NCBI RefSeq assembly: GCF_003852705.1
Contig: NZ_REFA01000013.1
Coordinates: forward strand, 1 to 64,000
Length of the DNA stretch: 64,000 bases
Direction: 5' to 3'
Source of the DNA: Amniculibacterium aquaticum
Lineage (GTDB): Bacteria; Bacteroidota; Bacteroidia; Flavobacteriales; Weeksellaceae
Position numbers and translations under genes: made by a program. Within the stretch, counting starts at the first letter, position 1, and the number at the start of each line of letters is the position of its first letter. This document shows positions 26,442 to 35,923 of this stretch, one piece after another. The notes beneath the pieces are model-generated. The model searched no databases. It was not told where the DNA came from and saw only the letters and a list, made by a program, of their open reading frames with translations.

Positions 26442-27368
26442 TTAGAAACGATAGATAACCTCTTTCTGAAAGCCGGATAACATCTCATCTGCTTTTTCAT
26501 AATCTTTGGTAAAGCCCAAGATATAGCCACCACCTCCACTGCCACACAATTTCAGATAATAGGCATTGGTGTCCAAGCCTTTTTTCCAAGCTTTGTATAA
26601 ACTTTCGGGGATCATGGGTTTGAAATGCTCGTATGCCCAAATCGAAAGACTTTTAAGATTTCTAAAAAAAGGATTCATTTCTTTCTTTAAAAAAGCATGT
26701 ATGCAAGCGTTGTTATAATGGATAAATTCTTCTTTCAATGTTTTTCTGAACCCTTCGGTTTTCATTTTCTCAAAAAAGATCTGCACCATAGGACCGGTCT
26801 CTCCCACCATTCCGGAATCGATCAGAAAAATAGCTCCTTTGCCAACTTCTTCGGCCGGAATATTTACCTTATCAACACTTTCTTTATTTTCGATAAGAAT
26901 TGGAAGGTTCATAAAACAAATTAATGGATCTATCCCCGAGCTTTTCCCATGAAAATAACTTTCTAAGAGTCCAAAAATCTTTTTCAATTCCTTCAGTTCG
27001 TCTTTAGAAATGGTTTCCGGTTCGAATTTCTTGATTGCATATTTGCTAAAAACCGCTGCAACCAAAGCTCCAGAACTCCCCACTCCATAACCTTGCGGTA
27101 TGTTGGAGTCAAAATACAAACCGTTATCAATATCGTTCTTCAGCCGTTCTACATCCAATAAAAATTCCGAAGGTAGCTCTAAAGTTTCTAAATATTCAGT
27201 GTATTTTTTCAAAGAACTGTTGGACTTTAAAATAAATTCAGAATCCAAGTCTGAAAATTTCAAAGACCCTTTATAGTAGCTGTATGGCAAAGTTAACCCT
27301 TGGGAATCTTCGATAATTCCGTATTCGCCAAAGAGAAGTATTTTTGCATAAAACAAAGGGTTGTTCAT
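26442..27368 (-). CDS. Mevalonate kinase (GHMP family)
   Basis: 308-residue GHMP kinase, phosphorylating mevalonate with ATP in the mevalonate route to isopentenyl diphosphate, which Flavobacteriia use. The N-terminal YAKILLFGEYGIIE, the ATP loop PQGYGVGSSGALVAA (91-105), the KSSGIDP catalytic region and the C-terminal LCGSGGGGYILGF are all in place. The diphosphomevalonate decarboxylase expected in the pathway is not in the window. It is the first gene of a probable two-gene operon with the UbiA-like enzyme and is divergent from the SUI1 gene. Confidence 0.9.
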   Translation of the reverse strand: MNNPLFYAKILLFGEYGIIEDSQGLTLPYSYYKGSLKFSDLDSEFILKSNSSLKKYTEYLETLELPSEFLLDVERLKNDIDNGLYFDSNIPQGYGVGSSGALVAAVFSKYAIKKFEPETISKDELKELKKIFGLLESYFHGKSSGIDPLICFMNLPILIENKESVDKVNIPAEEVGKGAIFLIDSGMVGETGPMVQIFFEKMKTEGFRKTLKEEFIHYNNACIHAFLKKEMNPFFRNLKSLSIWAYEHFKPMIPESLYKAWKKGLDTNAYYLKLCGSGGGGYILGFTKDYEKADEMLSGFQKEVIYRF

Positions 27369-27393
27369 CTTGTTAATTTAAAGTCATTAAATA

Positions 27394-27401
27394 CAAAATT
27401 A
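27394..27401 (-). promoter_or_regulatory. -7 box for mevalonate kinase
   Basis: Reads TAATTTTG on the minus strand, 25 bases before the ATG at 27368. It is paired back to back with the -7 box of the SUI1 gene. Confidence 0.55.
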
Positions 27402-27466
27402 CACTTTTTTTAACAATTATCACTAAATTTCAATAATTTAACATTCCAATTTTATTCAGAAAATAC

Positions 27467-27474
27467 TAATTTTG
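27467..27474 (+). promoter_or_regulatory. -7 box for the SUI1/YciH gene
   Basis: TAATTTTG matches TAnnTTTG and lies only five bases before the ATG at 27480, so the transcript would be leaderless or nearly so. Confidence 0.55.
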
Positions 27475-27479
27475 CCTCT

Positions 27480-27803
27480 ATGGATATTCGAGAACAACTA
27501 AAGAATTTATTTCCTGATCACGAAGAACAGGATTTTGAAATGCCTGAAGAAAAATTTGTACAAAAAGAACCTCTTGTTTGTAAATTTGAGAAGAAAGGCA
27601 GAAACGGAAAACCTGTAACCCTCATTGAAGGCTTTGAGGGAAGTGACGACGAATTGAAAAAAATTTCGAAAAAAATAAAAACAACACTTGGGATTGGCGG
27701 TTCTGAAAAAGATGGGATTATTGTGATACAAGGGGATAATCGTGATAAAATCATGATTTTACTAAAAGATATGGGCTACAAAACCAAAAGAGTTGGCGGA
27801 TAA
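27480..27803 (+). CDS. SUI1/YciH-family translation factor-like protein
   Basis: 107-residue protein with a SUI1/eIF1-like domain at about residues 35-107 (GRNGKPVTLIEGFEGSDDELKKISKKIKTTLGIGGSEKDG, then IVIQGDNRDKIMILLKDMGYKTKRVGG, shown here in pieces of the family pattern). The N-terminal 35 residues are acidic and probably flexible. Bacterial YciH proteins are thought to influence start-codon selection under stress. The gene has its own promoter and terminator. Confidence 0.93.
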   Translation: MDIREQLKNLFPDHEEQDFEMPEEKFVQKEPLVCKFEKKGRNGKPVTLIEGFEGSDDELKKISKKIKTTLGIGGSEKDGIIVIQGDNRDKIMILLKDMGYKTKRVGG

Positions 27804-27832
27804 ATCGCAGTACAATTCGATAGAACAAATTC

Positions 27833-27866
27833 ATCCATTGAGAACAAACTCAATGGATTTTTTTTT
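27833..27866 (+). terminator. Rho-independent terminator after SUI1/YciH
   Basis: ATCCATTGAG (27833-27842) pairs perfectly with CTCAATGGAT (27849-27858), 6-nt loop, followed by a run of T. Confidence 0.9.
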
Positions 27867-27933
27867 GAGTAAAAATATTTCTTCATTTCATGAAATTTAC
27901 AATAAAAATGTGCTTTATTTATATAGTTTTCAA

Positions 27934-27941
27934 TAATTTTG
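27934..27941 (+). promoter_or_regulatory. -7 box for the porin gene
   Basis: TAATTTTG, 46 bases before the ATG at 27988. The -33 element is not clear. A four-codon frame (ATG at 27946) lies in the leader, probably by chance. Confidence 0.45.
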
Positions 27942-27987
27942 ATACGATGAATTTATTTTAACATCATTCACAGAAAAAAAACTTGCC

Positions 27988-29166
27988 ATGAAACGAATAC
28001 TCTATCTTCTATCTGCGGTTGTATTTTCTACTTTTTCAGCACAAGAGATCAAAACCGTTCAGGACAGCATCAACCCACAAAAACCTTTATTGAATCTTGA
28101 AAACCAAAAGTTTCTGAAGGACATTCATGTCTATTTGGATATGCGTTTGGGTTTCTTGAATCATTTTGAAAATGGAAGAACGGATAATTTCACCGAATTC
28201 AGAAATTCCTTAGTCGCACTTGGAGTACAAGGAAAAATTCATGATAAGGTGAATTTCAGATTCAGATATCGTTTCAACAAAAATGGTGAAGTTCAATCCT
28301 TGGACATGTTGGACAAAGCTGTAGAATTGGCCTTTGTGGATGTTAAAATCCTACCCAAAACCAATCTTCAAGTGGGGAAAATGTACGCCTATTTTGGTGG
28401 GTACGAATACGACTATAACCCCATCGACATCTTAGAGTACAACGATGCCATAAACCAATTGCTGAACTATGTGAGTGGCGTCGGAATAACCCAACAGATT
28501 TCTGAACAACACAAAATAGGTTTTCAGGCACTCAACTCCAGAACCATGAGGTACGCAGATCTGTACGAAGGAAATGTGTACGACAATGTACAAGAACCCA
28601 AATGGCCTCTCGCCTTGGTCTTGAACTGGCAAGGAAAATTTTTTGACAACAAATTGGAAACCATCTACAGCATGAGTAATTTTCGTGTTGCAAAAGGACA
28701 TGCCTCTACTTATGCATTTTCTCTTGGGCATAAATACCAAGTGGAAAATTTAAAAGTCATGTACGACTTCAACTACAGTCATGAACAACTGGACACGAAG
28801 GGGATATTAACTGAAATGATAAAAGGTCCTAAAATTTCCGAAGATGCTACTTACATTGAAAATTGGTTTCGTGCAGAATATCAAATTTCACCAAAAATCC
28901 AGACCCTACTCACATTGATGACCAGCAATACTTATGGTAAAAATGTGGTAAGCACTACCAGTGGAAACAACCATTTGAGAACAAGTTATGGGATTGTACC
29001 GACGGTTTACTATCAACCTTTCAAAGATATTAAATTGAGGTTTTATTTGGCCTATATTGCTCGTATATACCGGTTTTCAGACTATGCTAGAAACCAATTG
29101 GGCATATCCAATTATACTACCGGCGAAGTACAAGTTGGTCTTTCTACACCACTTTGGATATTTTAA
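27988..29166 (+). CDS. OprO/OprP-like outer-membrane porin
   Basis: 392-residue outer-membrane barrel of the phosphate-selective porin type (Porin_O_P). A signal peptide covers residues 1-18, ending FSAQ. The remainder alternates short amphipathic strands with aromatic girdle residues, with typical phrases such as HDKVNFRFRYRFNK, VGKMYAYFGGYEYDYNP and RTMRYADLYEG, and ends STPLWIF. The substrate could be phosphate, pyrophosphate or a small anion; this cannot be read from sequence. It is monocistronic and convergent with the macroglobulin-like gene. Confidence 0.82.
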   Translation: MKRILYLLSAVVFSTFSAQEIKTVQDSINPQKPLLNLENQKFLKDIHVYLDMRLGFLNHFENGRTDNFTEFRNSLVALGVQGKIHDKVNFRFRYRFNKNGEVQSLDMLDKAVELAFVDVKILPKTNLQVGKMYAYFGGYEYDYNPIDILEYNDAINQLLNYVSGVGITQQISEQHKIGFQALNSRTMRYADLYEGNVYDNVQEPKWPLALVLNWQGKFFDNKLETIYSMSNFRVAKGHASTYAFSLGHKYQVENLKVMYDFNYSHEQLDTKGILTEMIKGPKISEDATYIENWFRAEYQISPKIQTLLTLMTSNTYGKNVVSTTSGNNHLRTSYGIVPTVYYQPFKDIKLRFYLAYIARIYRFSDYARNQLGISNYTTGEVQVGLSTPLWIF

Positions 29167-29249
29167 AAAATGAATCGCTGTACATTACAGAAGAAAAGGA
29201 AAGAGATTGATACAAGCCGTTATTTCCCTTAAAAATTGATACGAAAAAA

Positions 29250-29280
29250 GAGCCTTGCCAAGTAGCAAAGCTCTTTGTTT
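29250..29280. terminator. Terminator between porin and macroglobulin-like genes
   Basis: GAGCCTTGC (29250-29258) and GCAAAGCTC (29265-29273) pair with one mismatch around CAAGTA, flanked by A-rich and T-rich runs, so it may serve both convergent genes. Confidence 0.7.
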
Positions 29281-29294
29281 TGAAACTTAAAAAA

Positions 29295-32200
29295 TTATTC
29301 AATTATCAGTTTTGTACCTTGGGTTCTGCTGTTCATTTGTGGGGCATAGTAGTTTTGCAAAGTTGTAATTCCGTTGCTGAAGACTCCAGAGACATTGGCT
29401 ACCAAATCGTACTCGAAAACGAATTGGCCTTTTGGCAAATACTCAATAAAAAATTGGGTAGAAGCATCTTTTGTCACCTGATAATACGCCAAATTATTTT
29501 TCCATTGGTATGCGGAAAGCACATCTACAGGCTCCAAACCGGCAGCTCTCATGTCTTTAAGCAGAACAAATTCCATTGGTCTATCTGCATTCAGGATCAT
29601 ACGAACTGTTATTTTGTCACCGATTTTTAATGGAGCGTTTTCTGTGATCTTCTGCAATTCTTCACCGTTTACCGTTTTCACTTTTTTGTACAATTCTTTG
29701 GTTAGCGAAATGTAGTTTTCTGTAGATTTCACTTGGTTCAAATCTTCATAATATTGCCAAAACAAGCCCCCTTGCACAATTCCCGGACTGTCTTTTTTGA
29801 TGCTGACAGTTGCCAAACTTTCATCCATCTTCTCCGAGTAAACCGATTGTTTTAGATATCCAGAACCTTTGGTTTGTGGATGCATCTCTTTTCCACCCCA
29901 AAGAATTTCTGCTTTGTCCGAAGCATCTGCGGTCCAAGATTTTCCAGAATTCAGAATGGTAAAAATGACTTCTGCTGTACTTCTGCTGGTATCCCAATGC
30001 GAAACCTCTTTTTGGGTGATGAGCCAAATCTTCATTTCCTCTACGAATTTTTGATCGTTACCCAATTTCTCAAAAGCTTCCAAAGCACCTGCATGGTTGA
30101 CCAATTGAGAATTGTACCAACCCCAATTGTCAATATTCGATTTCCAATATGCACCTTGGTTATCGCTTTCAACCGAAGTTTCTTTCAGGTAAGTCATCAG
30201 TTTTTTCGATAATTCTTTCAAGCCATAATCGTTGAACAAGAGTGCAGCTCTATGCAATCCGAAGAACGAAAAATCTTCAATTTCAGCTTTTTTAGCTTTT
30301 TGAACGACTAAATTTTTCAAAAATTTACCATTTCCAGAAAGAGGATATTGGCTTTCCCAATAATTTCTGGTGTCCAAATAGTCCAGCGCAAAATTGGACC
30401 ATGCATTTCCTTTGTTTACTTCAAAATAGCGATTCAACTCTTGATCAACAAATCGTATCAACCTGCCCACCATTTCATTTTGTTCCGTAGATTGATACTC
30501 ATTTGGAGTATTTTTTAGCCAAGAATTTAATTTACCCAACTGTTTCAGAATATACAATGACGACGAATACGAACTTGGATAACCCGCCATCCAAGAGAAA
30601 CCACCGTCTGTATTTTGGAGTTTTTTCAGCTCGTCCCAATCTTGGTTAATGGAATTTCGCATGGTATTGGCATCAAAGAGTCTGGCTATTTTTTGCATTT
30701 GTCCTTCTTCATTCTTAGCGTCCAAAACCCAAGGAGTTTCCTCCAACAGAAGTTGTTTCAGTTCTTGATTTTTGCTCAGATTAGAACCAAGTAAACCTTT
30801 GGATTGATAGTCCTCAAAAACGGATTTCAATTTTGGGTTTGTTCTAAAAATTTCCGCAGCCAATACATCTGCAAACCATTTGTTGAAGACGACATCTGCT
30901 GAGGTGTTGTTATCGTTTTTCAAACCGGGCAATGCGAAAATAACTTCCCAAATCGGATTGGTCGTTAGCTCCAACGAATTGGAAATGTTGGTTGCTGTGG
31001 TGGATTTGTTTTGGGCTAAATTTTCAAGCACAAAAGATTTGGTTTGACCTTCTTTTACGAAAACAGGGACGGCATCGGTTACCATAATTCTATTGGGTAA
31101 AATGGGCACTGCTTTTTGTTCGCCATCGGAGAAATTTCCAGTCTTGGCAACGGTCTTGATGACGATAGCTTCGGCACCGTTCGGAACTTTTAGAGTCCAA
31201 GAAGCCATCGTACTTTCACCAGCCTTTACCGTGAATGATTTTTGAATGTCATTTAAATTGAATTTAGACGAAATATCTTCATTAGAAAATGCATCCAAAA
31301 TCTGAAGCTGAACCGTTCCGTTTAAATTTTCTTTAGACAGATTGTTCAGTTTTGATTTAAAGATCAACTCATCGCCTTCCCTTAAAAATCGAGGATAATT
31401 GGGAGTTACGGAAAATTCTTTCTGGGTAACTACGGTTTTTTCCAAAGTAGCGGCTTCTGCATTTTTGGTATGTGCCAAAAACATGAGTTTCCAACGGGTA
31501 AGTGCTTCCGGTGAAGTAAATTCAAATGATACATTTCCATCTTTGTCAGTCAATAAATTTGGATAGAAAAATGCCGTTTCGCTAAGGTTTTCTCTTAGTT
31601 TTACTCCAGATAAATCTGCATTAAGATTTTTAAGTTTCGTTGCGGTTTTAGAATACCCCATTACAACTTCAGTAGCCGCAGTAGAACCAAAATTGGATGT
31701 TCCTCTTATCATCATATCTACCGAAGGAGCCGGACTACTTTCTGAATAGACCCTATTTTCCGATTTGTACTTCTTTCTGGCGTATATATAGTCATCCATC
31801 CATCTAAATTGGGGTTGGTAAATCTCTACAAACTTTATGTAAGGAATTCTTTTATAATAACTGAATCTATCTATATCCTGTTTGGAGTTTCTAAAATAAT
31901 TGATGTACCTCTGTATTTTTTCATAGAGTGGGTTCCAAACGAAATCGTTGGAGGCAAACTGATCCAAAGATTGGTCGTACATATTCGCCAAGACTTCGGC
32001 ATTCACTTTTTCGTTTTTGTCGCCTGTAATTTTTATCGTCCATTTTTCTTTTTGTCCAGGCTCTAACTTGTCTCTAAAAGTGATGGTTTCTATATTCAAT
32101 CCTTTCTTTTCGGATTTTATTTTAATATTTTTTGTTTGAGTTTGTACATCACCCAATGCGACCAACTGAAACTGAAAATCAAGATCCGAAATACTTTCGT

Positions 32201-35108
32201 CATTTGGAAGTTTGGTTTCATAAAGATAATACCCGTTGTTCAGTTTTACGGTTTCGTATTTGGTATTTCCATCGCCATTTTGTGTATAAATATGTACCAA
32301 AGCATCCTTCACACCAGAATAAATATAAAATTTAGCTTTATCGTTTCTGTTGTATTCGTTTTTTTCTTCGACAACTTTTAGAAATGGAAGTTTGGAACTC
32401 AAAGATTTTTTGTCGAAAACCTCAAATTTTTGTGATGTTATTATGGTGTCTTTACCTTCTACATTATAGACTTCCAGTTTGTAATTTCCCACTTCCAGTT
32501 TGTCCATGATTTGGTAAATACCGCCCTCTACAGGTTGCATTTTTTGGTCAAAAATCACTTTTTCTACCTTATCTTTTTTCTCTTCATTCGAAAAATAATC
32601 GTGTGGAAACTTTAGATTAAAATCGGTTTCAGACATCATCGGATCGTTCTGAATCTCATTTTCAAAATTACTTCTATACAGCTTTTTAGGACTTATGAGT
32701 TTAGACAATTTTACGGTGAAAGGTTTTTTAATGATCTGGTTGTTGTAATTTTTCGCTTCAACTTTTACAGAAATATTTTCATCTGAAAAATAATTGAATT
32801 TAACATCCGAAAGAGATAGATGGTGCGATACCGAAGAAACCAAAATCGATTTTTCGGTCGATTGACTTTCTCCGTTGATGTCGGCAACCGAAGCTTTTAT
32901 TTTATAATTATCCACTTGTATCCCATCCAGATTTTCATCTTTTTTCAAGTCTAATGCTACGGTAAACTCTCCTTTTTCATTGGTTTTTGTTGAACCTAAA
33001 ATGGAATTATCGTTATCTGTATTTTCATGATACCAGTTAAAATACTTCCAACGAATATTTCTTTTTATAATTTCATAATTTACCGTTGCATTGGCAATGG
33101 GAATTCCGGAAAAAGAAACGGCTTTTCCTTTCAGCTCAATCGTTTTACCGTATTGATATTCCTCTTTAATATTGGAAAATTCTACTTCGAAATTGGGTCT
33201 TTTGAATTCTTCAACTCTAAAATACACCAACGATTCATTGTCGATTCTTAGGGAAAAAATACCGTTCACTTTATTTTTTGGCAATACAAAATTCCCCTGA
33301 AAAGACCCAAAACTGTTTGTTGTAAAGTTTTGTGAATCCACTTCTTGTCCATTAGAATCAAGCAATTTCAGCACCACCTTTCGGTTATTTTCTACAGACT
33401 CTTTTTTGTTGAGCAATTGAGTTGCAATCCCTTTGAAATAAAGCGTTTGACCGGGTCTGTAGATGGCTCTATCCAAAAACATTTGTATTTTCTTTTGATC
33501 GGGGTTATCAAAATTATGATGTACTTTAACCTGTTGTTCAAATTTTACAAGAGAATAATCGTCTGTTAGCTTATTTTTCACAAGGCAAGTAGCATTATAC
33601 ATTACCGAATTTGCAGCCGAAAAACTACCGTCTGTTTTGGTTATTAAATCAGTTTGTTTTAGTTCTTTATCATCCAACTGAAATAAAGAAATCGGTGTAT
33701 TTGCAAACGGTTTTCCATCGTAATTGTCAACCAATTTCCAAGTATTTTGTACATTTGGCGAATAGCTTATTTGCTGAAAAATAACAGCCGTATTCGTTAC
33801 TATAAAATAAAAATTGTCTATAGATTTACCTTCCACTTCGTACTCTGCGACATACAATCCGGAGGGCAAAACCCCAACATCCAAAGCCGTAGATTTCTTT
33901 TTATAATCTTGAGTTGGCAACAAATTAAAAGTTTGAGTTTTTACAAGAGATTTTTTTAATGTTTTAAAAATATCATTTTGCCAAGCATTCTGAATGTATT
34001 TTAGGATAACAGCTTCATTGCCTTTAACCGAATATATTTTCAACTGAAAACGATCCAAATTAGTATAAGTTGCAACCATTTGTATGGGTCTATTCGCCAA
34101 GGTCGTTTTTTCATACTTCACAACGAGATTCGGCTGTACAATTTGATTTTTATAAAAGCGAAGTTCAATTAAAAAAGGTGACTTAGGATGGTCTTTTTCG
34201 GCTTTTGCAATCCAAGACATGGCATCTGTAAATTGTTCTTTGGACATTAACAAAACAACAATTTCTTTAGCGATATACACTTTGTAATCCCCTTCTGTAG
34301 GCGATTGATAAAGAGAAGTAAGTTGTTCTATTTTGTTTTTACATGAACCATTAGCACAATCGTTTTTTATTTTTTGAAGCTGAAAATAGAGTTTGGCATT
34401 TCCCGTATTTTCTGCTATCAAATCGTTTTCGATGGTCGTGATTTGGGTCTGATTTTCTTTTCTTTCCAATGGCGTAAAAAGCTCATTGCTCTTCAAAAAA
34501 TTTATATAATTTTTCCCAAAATATTCCAATAACGACGGGAAATACTCTAAATGTTCCGCCTTATCGAAAATTGAGCGGTAAGGCATCAGTTTGACATTCT
34601 TTAACGATGCTTTATTGCGGTACAGTTCTGCATAATTTTTTTGTAAATACAATTTAAAATCCAACTCAGACCAAGTTTCAATCTTTGTGAGATCCTGAGA
34701 GTTGATGTTGGTTCTGTTGTTAATTTTCCAAGAATTTTGTTCATAATAATCCGCAATGAATTCATGTTTCAGTATTTCAAAAACCCAACGATCGTTCCCG
34801 TTTGTGTTTTTTTCTAAGGATAAAATTTTACCAAAAAAAACGGAAGCTTCGTTATTTTTCTCATCGTTATTCGTATTTTTTAAAATGGAAAATTCGGCTT
34901 TTAACGATTTGATGATTTCTAAGGCATTTTCCTCTTTGACGGCTTGTTTTTGAAGCTCTAAAACCTTTGGCAACAACGATTTGTACTGCCCAGAATTGCT
35001 AAGTTTATCGATCTCTTTCCATTGTTTTTGATAAAAATCTTGTGATTTCATATATCCAGAATTACAGAATATTAAAGTGAAAATTAAGAGTTGAAGGAAT
35101 CTATTCAT
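29295..35108 (-). CDS. Alpha-2-macroglobulin-like protein (MG2/A2M), no thioester
   Basis: 1937-residue exported protein, the largest in the window. Signal peptide about 1-22, then a helical region to about 330, then macroglobulin MG domains including the MG2 signature FLDRAIYRPGQTLYFKG (near 580), a Ser/Asn-rich A2M core around SETAFFYPNLLTDKDGNVSFEF, and the alpha-toroid (TED) domain around 1480-1780 (DWDELKKLQNTDGGFSWMAG). Where thioester members carry CxEQ, this protein reads LPGLKNDNNTSADVVFNKWF, so it cannot trap proteases covalently. The usual partner penicillin-binding protein 1C is not adjacent. It may shield the cell against proteases or act in envelope assembly. Confidence 0.88.
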   Translation of the reverse strand: MNRFLQLLIFTLIFCNSGYMKSQDFYQKQWKEIDKLSNSGQYKSLLPKVLELQKQAVKEENALEIIKSLKAEFSILKNTNNDEKNNEASVFFGKILSLEKNTNGNDRWVFEILKHEFIADYYEQNSWKINNRTNINSQDLTKIETWSELDFKLYLQKNYAELYRNKASLKNVKLMPYRSIFDKAEHLEYFPSLLEYFGKNYINFLKSNELFTPLERKENQTQITTIENDLIAENTGNAKLYFQLQKIKNDCANGSCKNKIEQLTSLYQSPTEGDYKVYIAKEIVVLLMSKEQFTDAMSWIAKAEKDHPKSPFLIELRFYKNQIVQPNLVVKYEKTTLANRPIQMVATYTNLDRFQLKIYSVKGNEAVILKYIQNAWQNDIFKTLKKSLVKTQTFNLLPTQDYKKKSTALDVGVLPSGLYVAEYEVEGKSIDNFYFIVTNTAVIFQQISYSPNVQNTWKLVDNYDGKPFANTPISLFQLDDKELKQTDLITKTDGSFSAANSVMYNATCLVKNKLTDDYSLVKFEQQVKVHHNFDNPDQKKIQMFLDRAIYRPGQTLYFKGIATQLLNKKESVENNRKVVLKLLDSNGQEVDSQNFTTNSFGSFQGNFVLPKNKVNGIFSLRIDNESLVYFRVEEFKRPNFEVEFSNIKEEYQYGKTIELKGKAVSFSGIPIANATVNYEIIKRNIRWKYFNWYHENTDNDNSILGSTKTNEKGEFTVALDLKKDENLDGIQVDNYKIKASVADINGESQSTEKSILVSSVSHHLSLSDVKFNYFSDENISVKVEAKNYNNQIIKKPFTVKLSKLISPKKLYRSNFENEIQNDPMMSETDFNLKFPHDYFSNEEKKDKVEKVIFDQKMQPVEGGIYQIMDKLEVGNYKLEVYNVEGKDTIITSQKFEVFDKKSLSSKLPFLKVVEEKNEYNRNDKAKFYIYSGVKDALVHIYTQNGDGNTKYETVKLNNGYYLYETKLPNDESISDLDFQFQLVALGDVQTQTKNIKIKSEKKGLNIETITFRDKLEPGQKEKWTIKITGDKNEKVNAEVLANMYDQSLDQFASNDFVWNPLYEKIQRYINYFRNSKQDIDRFSYYKRIPYIKFVEIYQPQFRWMDDYIYARKKYKSENRVYSESSPAPSVDMMIRGTSNFGSTAATEVVMGYSKTATKLKNLNADLSGVKLRENLSETAFFYPNLLTDKDGNVSFEFTSPEALTRWKLMFLAHTKNAEAATLEKTVVTQKEFSVTPNYPRFLREGDELIFKSKLNNLSKENLNGTVQLQILDAFSNEDISSKFNLNDIQKSFTVKAGESTMASWTLKVPNGAEAIVIKTVAKTGNFSDGEQKAVPILPNRIMVTDAVPVFVKEGQTKSFVLENLAQNKSTTATNISNSLELTTNPIWEVIFALPGLKNDNNTSADVVFNKWFADVLAAEIFRTNPKLKSVFEDYQSKGLLGSNLSKNQELKQLLLEETPWVLDAKNEEGQMQKIARLFDANTMRNSINQDWDELKKLQNTDGGFSWMAGYPSSYSSSLYILKQLGKLNSWLKNTPNEYQSTEQNEMVGRLIRFVDQELNRYFEVNKGNAWSNFALDYLDTRNYWESQYPLSGNGKFLKNLVVQKAKKAEIEDFSFFGLHRAALLFNDYGLKELSKKLMTYLKETSVESDNQGAYWKSNIDNWGWYNSQLVNHAGALEAFEKLGNDQKFVEEMKIWLITQKEVSHWDTSRSTAEVIFTILNSGKSWTADASDKAEILWGGKEMHPQTKGSGYLKQSVYSEKMDESLATVSIKKDSPGIVQGGLFWQYYEDLNQVKSTENYISLTKELYKKVKTVNGEELQKITENAPLKIGDKITVRMILNADRPMEFVLLKDMRAAGLEPVDVLSAYQWKNNLAYYQVTKDASTQFFIEYLPKGQFVFEYDLVANVSGVFSNGITTLQNYYAPQMNSRTQGTKLIIE

Positions 35109-35151
35109 AAGTTGTATTTTTTTTTTTTATAGAAACTCAGTACGAGTTGAG

Positions 35152-35159
35152 TATCTTTG
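35152..35159 (+). promoter_or_regulatory. -7 box for the UbiA-like / recF operon
   Basis: TATCTTTG matches TAnnTTTG and ends five bases before the ATG at 35165. Confidence 0.5.
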
Positions 35160-35164
35160 TGAAA

Positions 35165-35920
35165 ATGGATTTTTTAAAATTACTAAAAAAATATGTTATT
35201 GACAGCCAAATATATGTTTCGCTGATGGGGACATTTTTGGCAACATTTTTTATGCTTGAGCAAAACACATTCCGTTTTCCAACATTTTTTCTGATTTTTC
35301 TAACTTATTTTGGCGGATACACCTATACCAAATTTCAAAATTCAAAAAAAATGAAACTTTCTTTGGTGATATGTGCAGTTGCCGGCATTTTCTGTTCGCT
35401 TCTGATCATCCAGAATCACAACATTGAAAGATTATACAAATGGCTGATTATCTGCTTACTGGGTCTGTTATACAACAGTTTTTTTCTCAATTTTAACATC
35501 CGAAAAATTCCACTGCTCAAGATATTTTATGTTGGATTTATTTGGGGCTTAATGAATGCGTGGCTCAGTTTCCCGTATTTTAGTTGGGGCATATTTTTCA
35601 TCTCTTTCATTTATATTACGGCATTGGTTCTCCCCTTTGATATTCGGGATATGAAAAGAGAAAATGTGATGATCTTCCCCAACCTGATTGGTATAAAGAA
35701 AACCAAAATTTTGGCTGCAGCAATGATCATTTCCTCCGTAATAATTTCAAATGCTATACTACAACCTGATTTTAGTTTGGCTTTTCTATTGGCGTCGGTA
35801 CCTACATTAATACTCATTTATTTTTCAGAAAATTCAAGACCGGACTGGTACTTTTCTTTCTTGGTCGAATCTTGTTCGGCATTGCCGTTTTTGTTTTTAA
35901 TTTTATTGAAGTATTTTTGA
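35165..35920 (+). CDS. UbiA-like polytopic membrane protein, function unknown
   Basis: 251-residue protein with about eight hydrophobic helices. The stretch ALVLPFDIRDMKRE resembles the second Asp motif of UbiA prenyltransferases, but the first motif (NDxxDxxxD) is not recognisable at its place, where GGYTYTKFQNSKKMK is found. It may be a degenerate or divergent UbiA-fold protein. The frame can be extended to a TTG at 35147, but the ATG at 35165 follows a -7 box. Only three bases separate its stop from recF, so the two are co-transcribed. Confidence 0.75.
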   Translation: MDFLKLLKKYVIDSQIYVSLMGTFLATFFMLEQNTFRFPTFFLIFLTYFGGYTYTKFQNSKKMKLSLVICAVAGIFCSLLIIQNHNIERLYKWLIICLLGLLYNSFFLNFNIRKIPLLKIFYVGFIWGLMNAWLSFPYFSWGIFFISFIYITALVLPFDIRDMKRENVMIFPNLIGIKKTKILAAAMIISSVIISNAILQPDFSLAFLLASVPTLILIYFSENSRPDWYFSFLVESCSALPFLFLILLKYF

Positions 35921-35923
35921 GGC

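Noticed and set aside
27946-27960. Upstream micro-ORF in the porin leader
   Set aside because: Only four codons, no similarity or repeat elsewhere; likely chance in AT-rich DNA.
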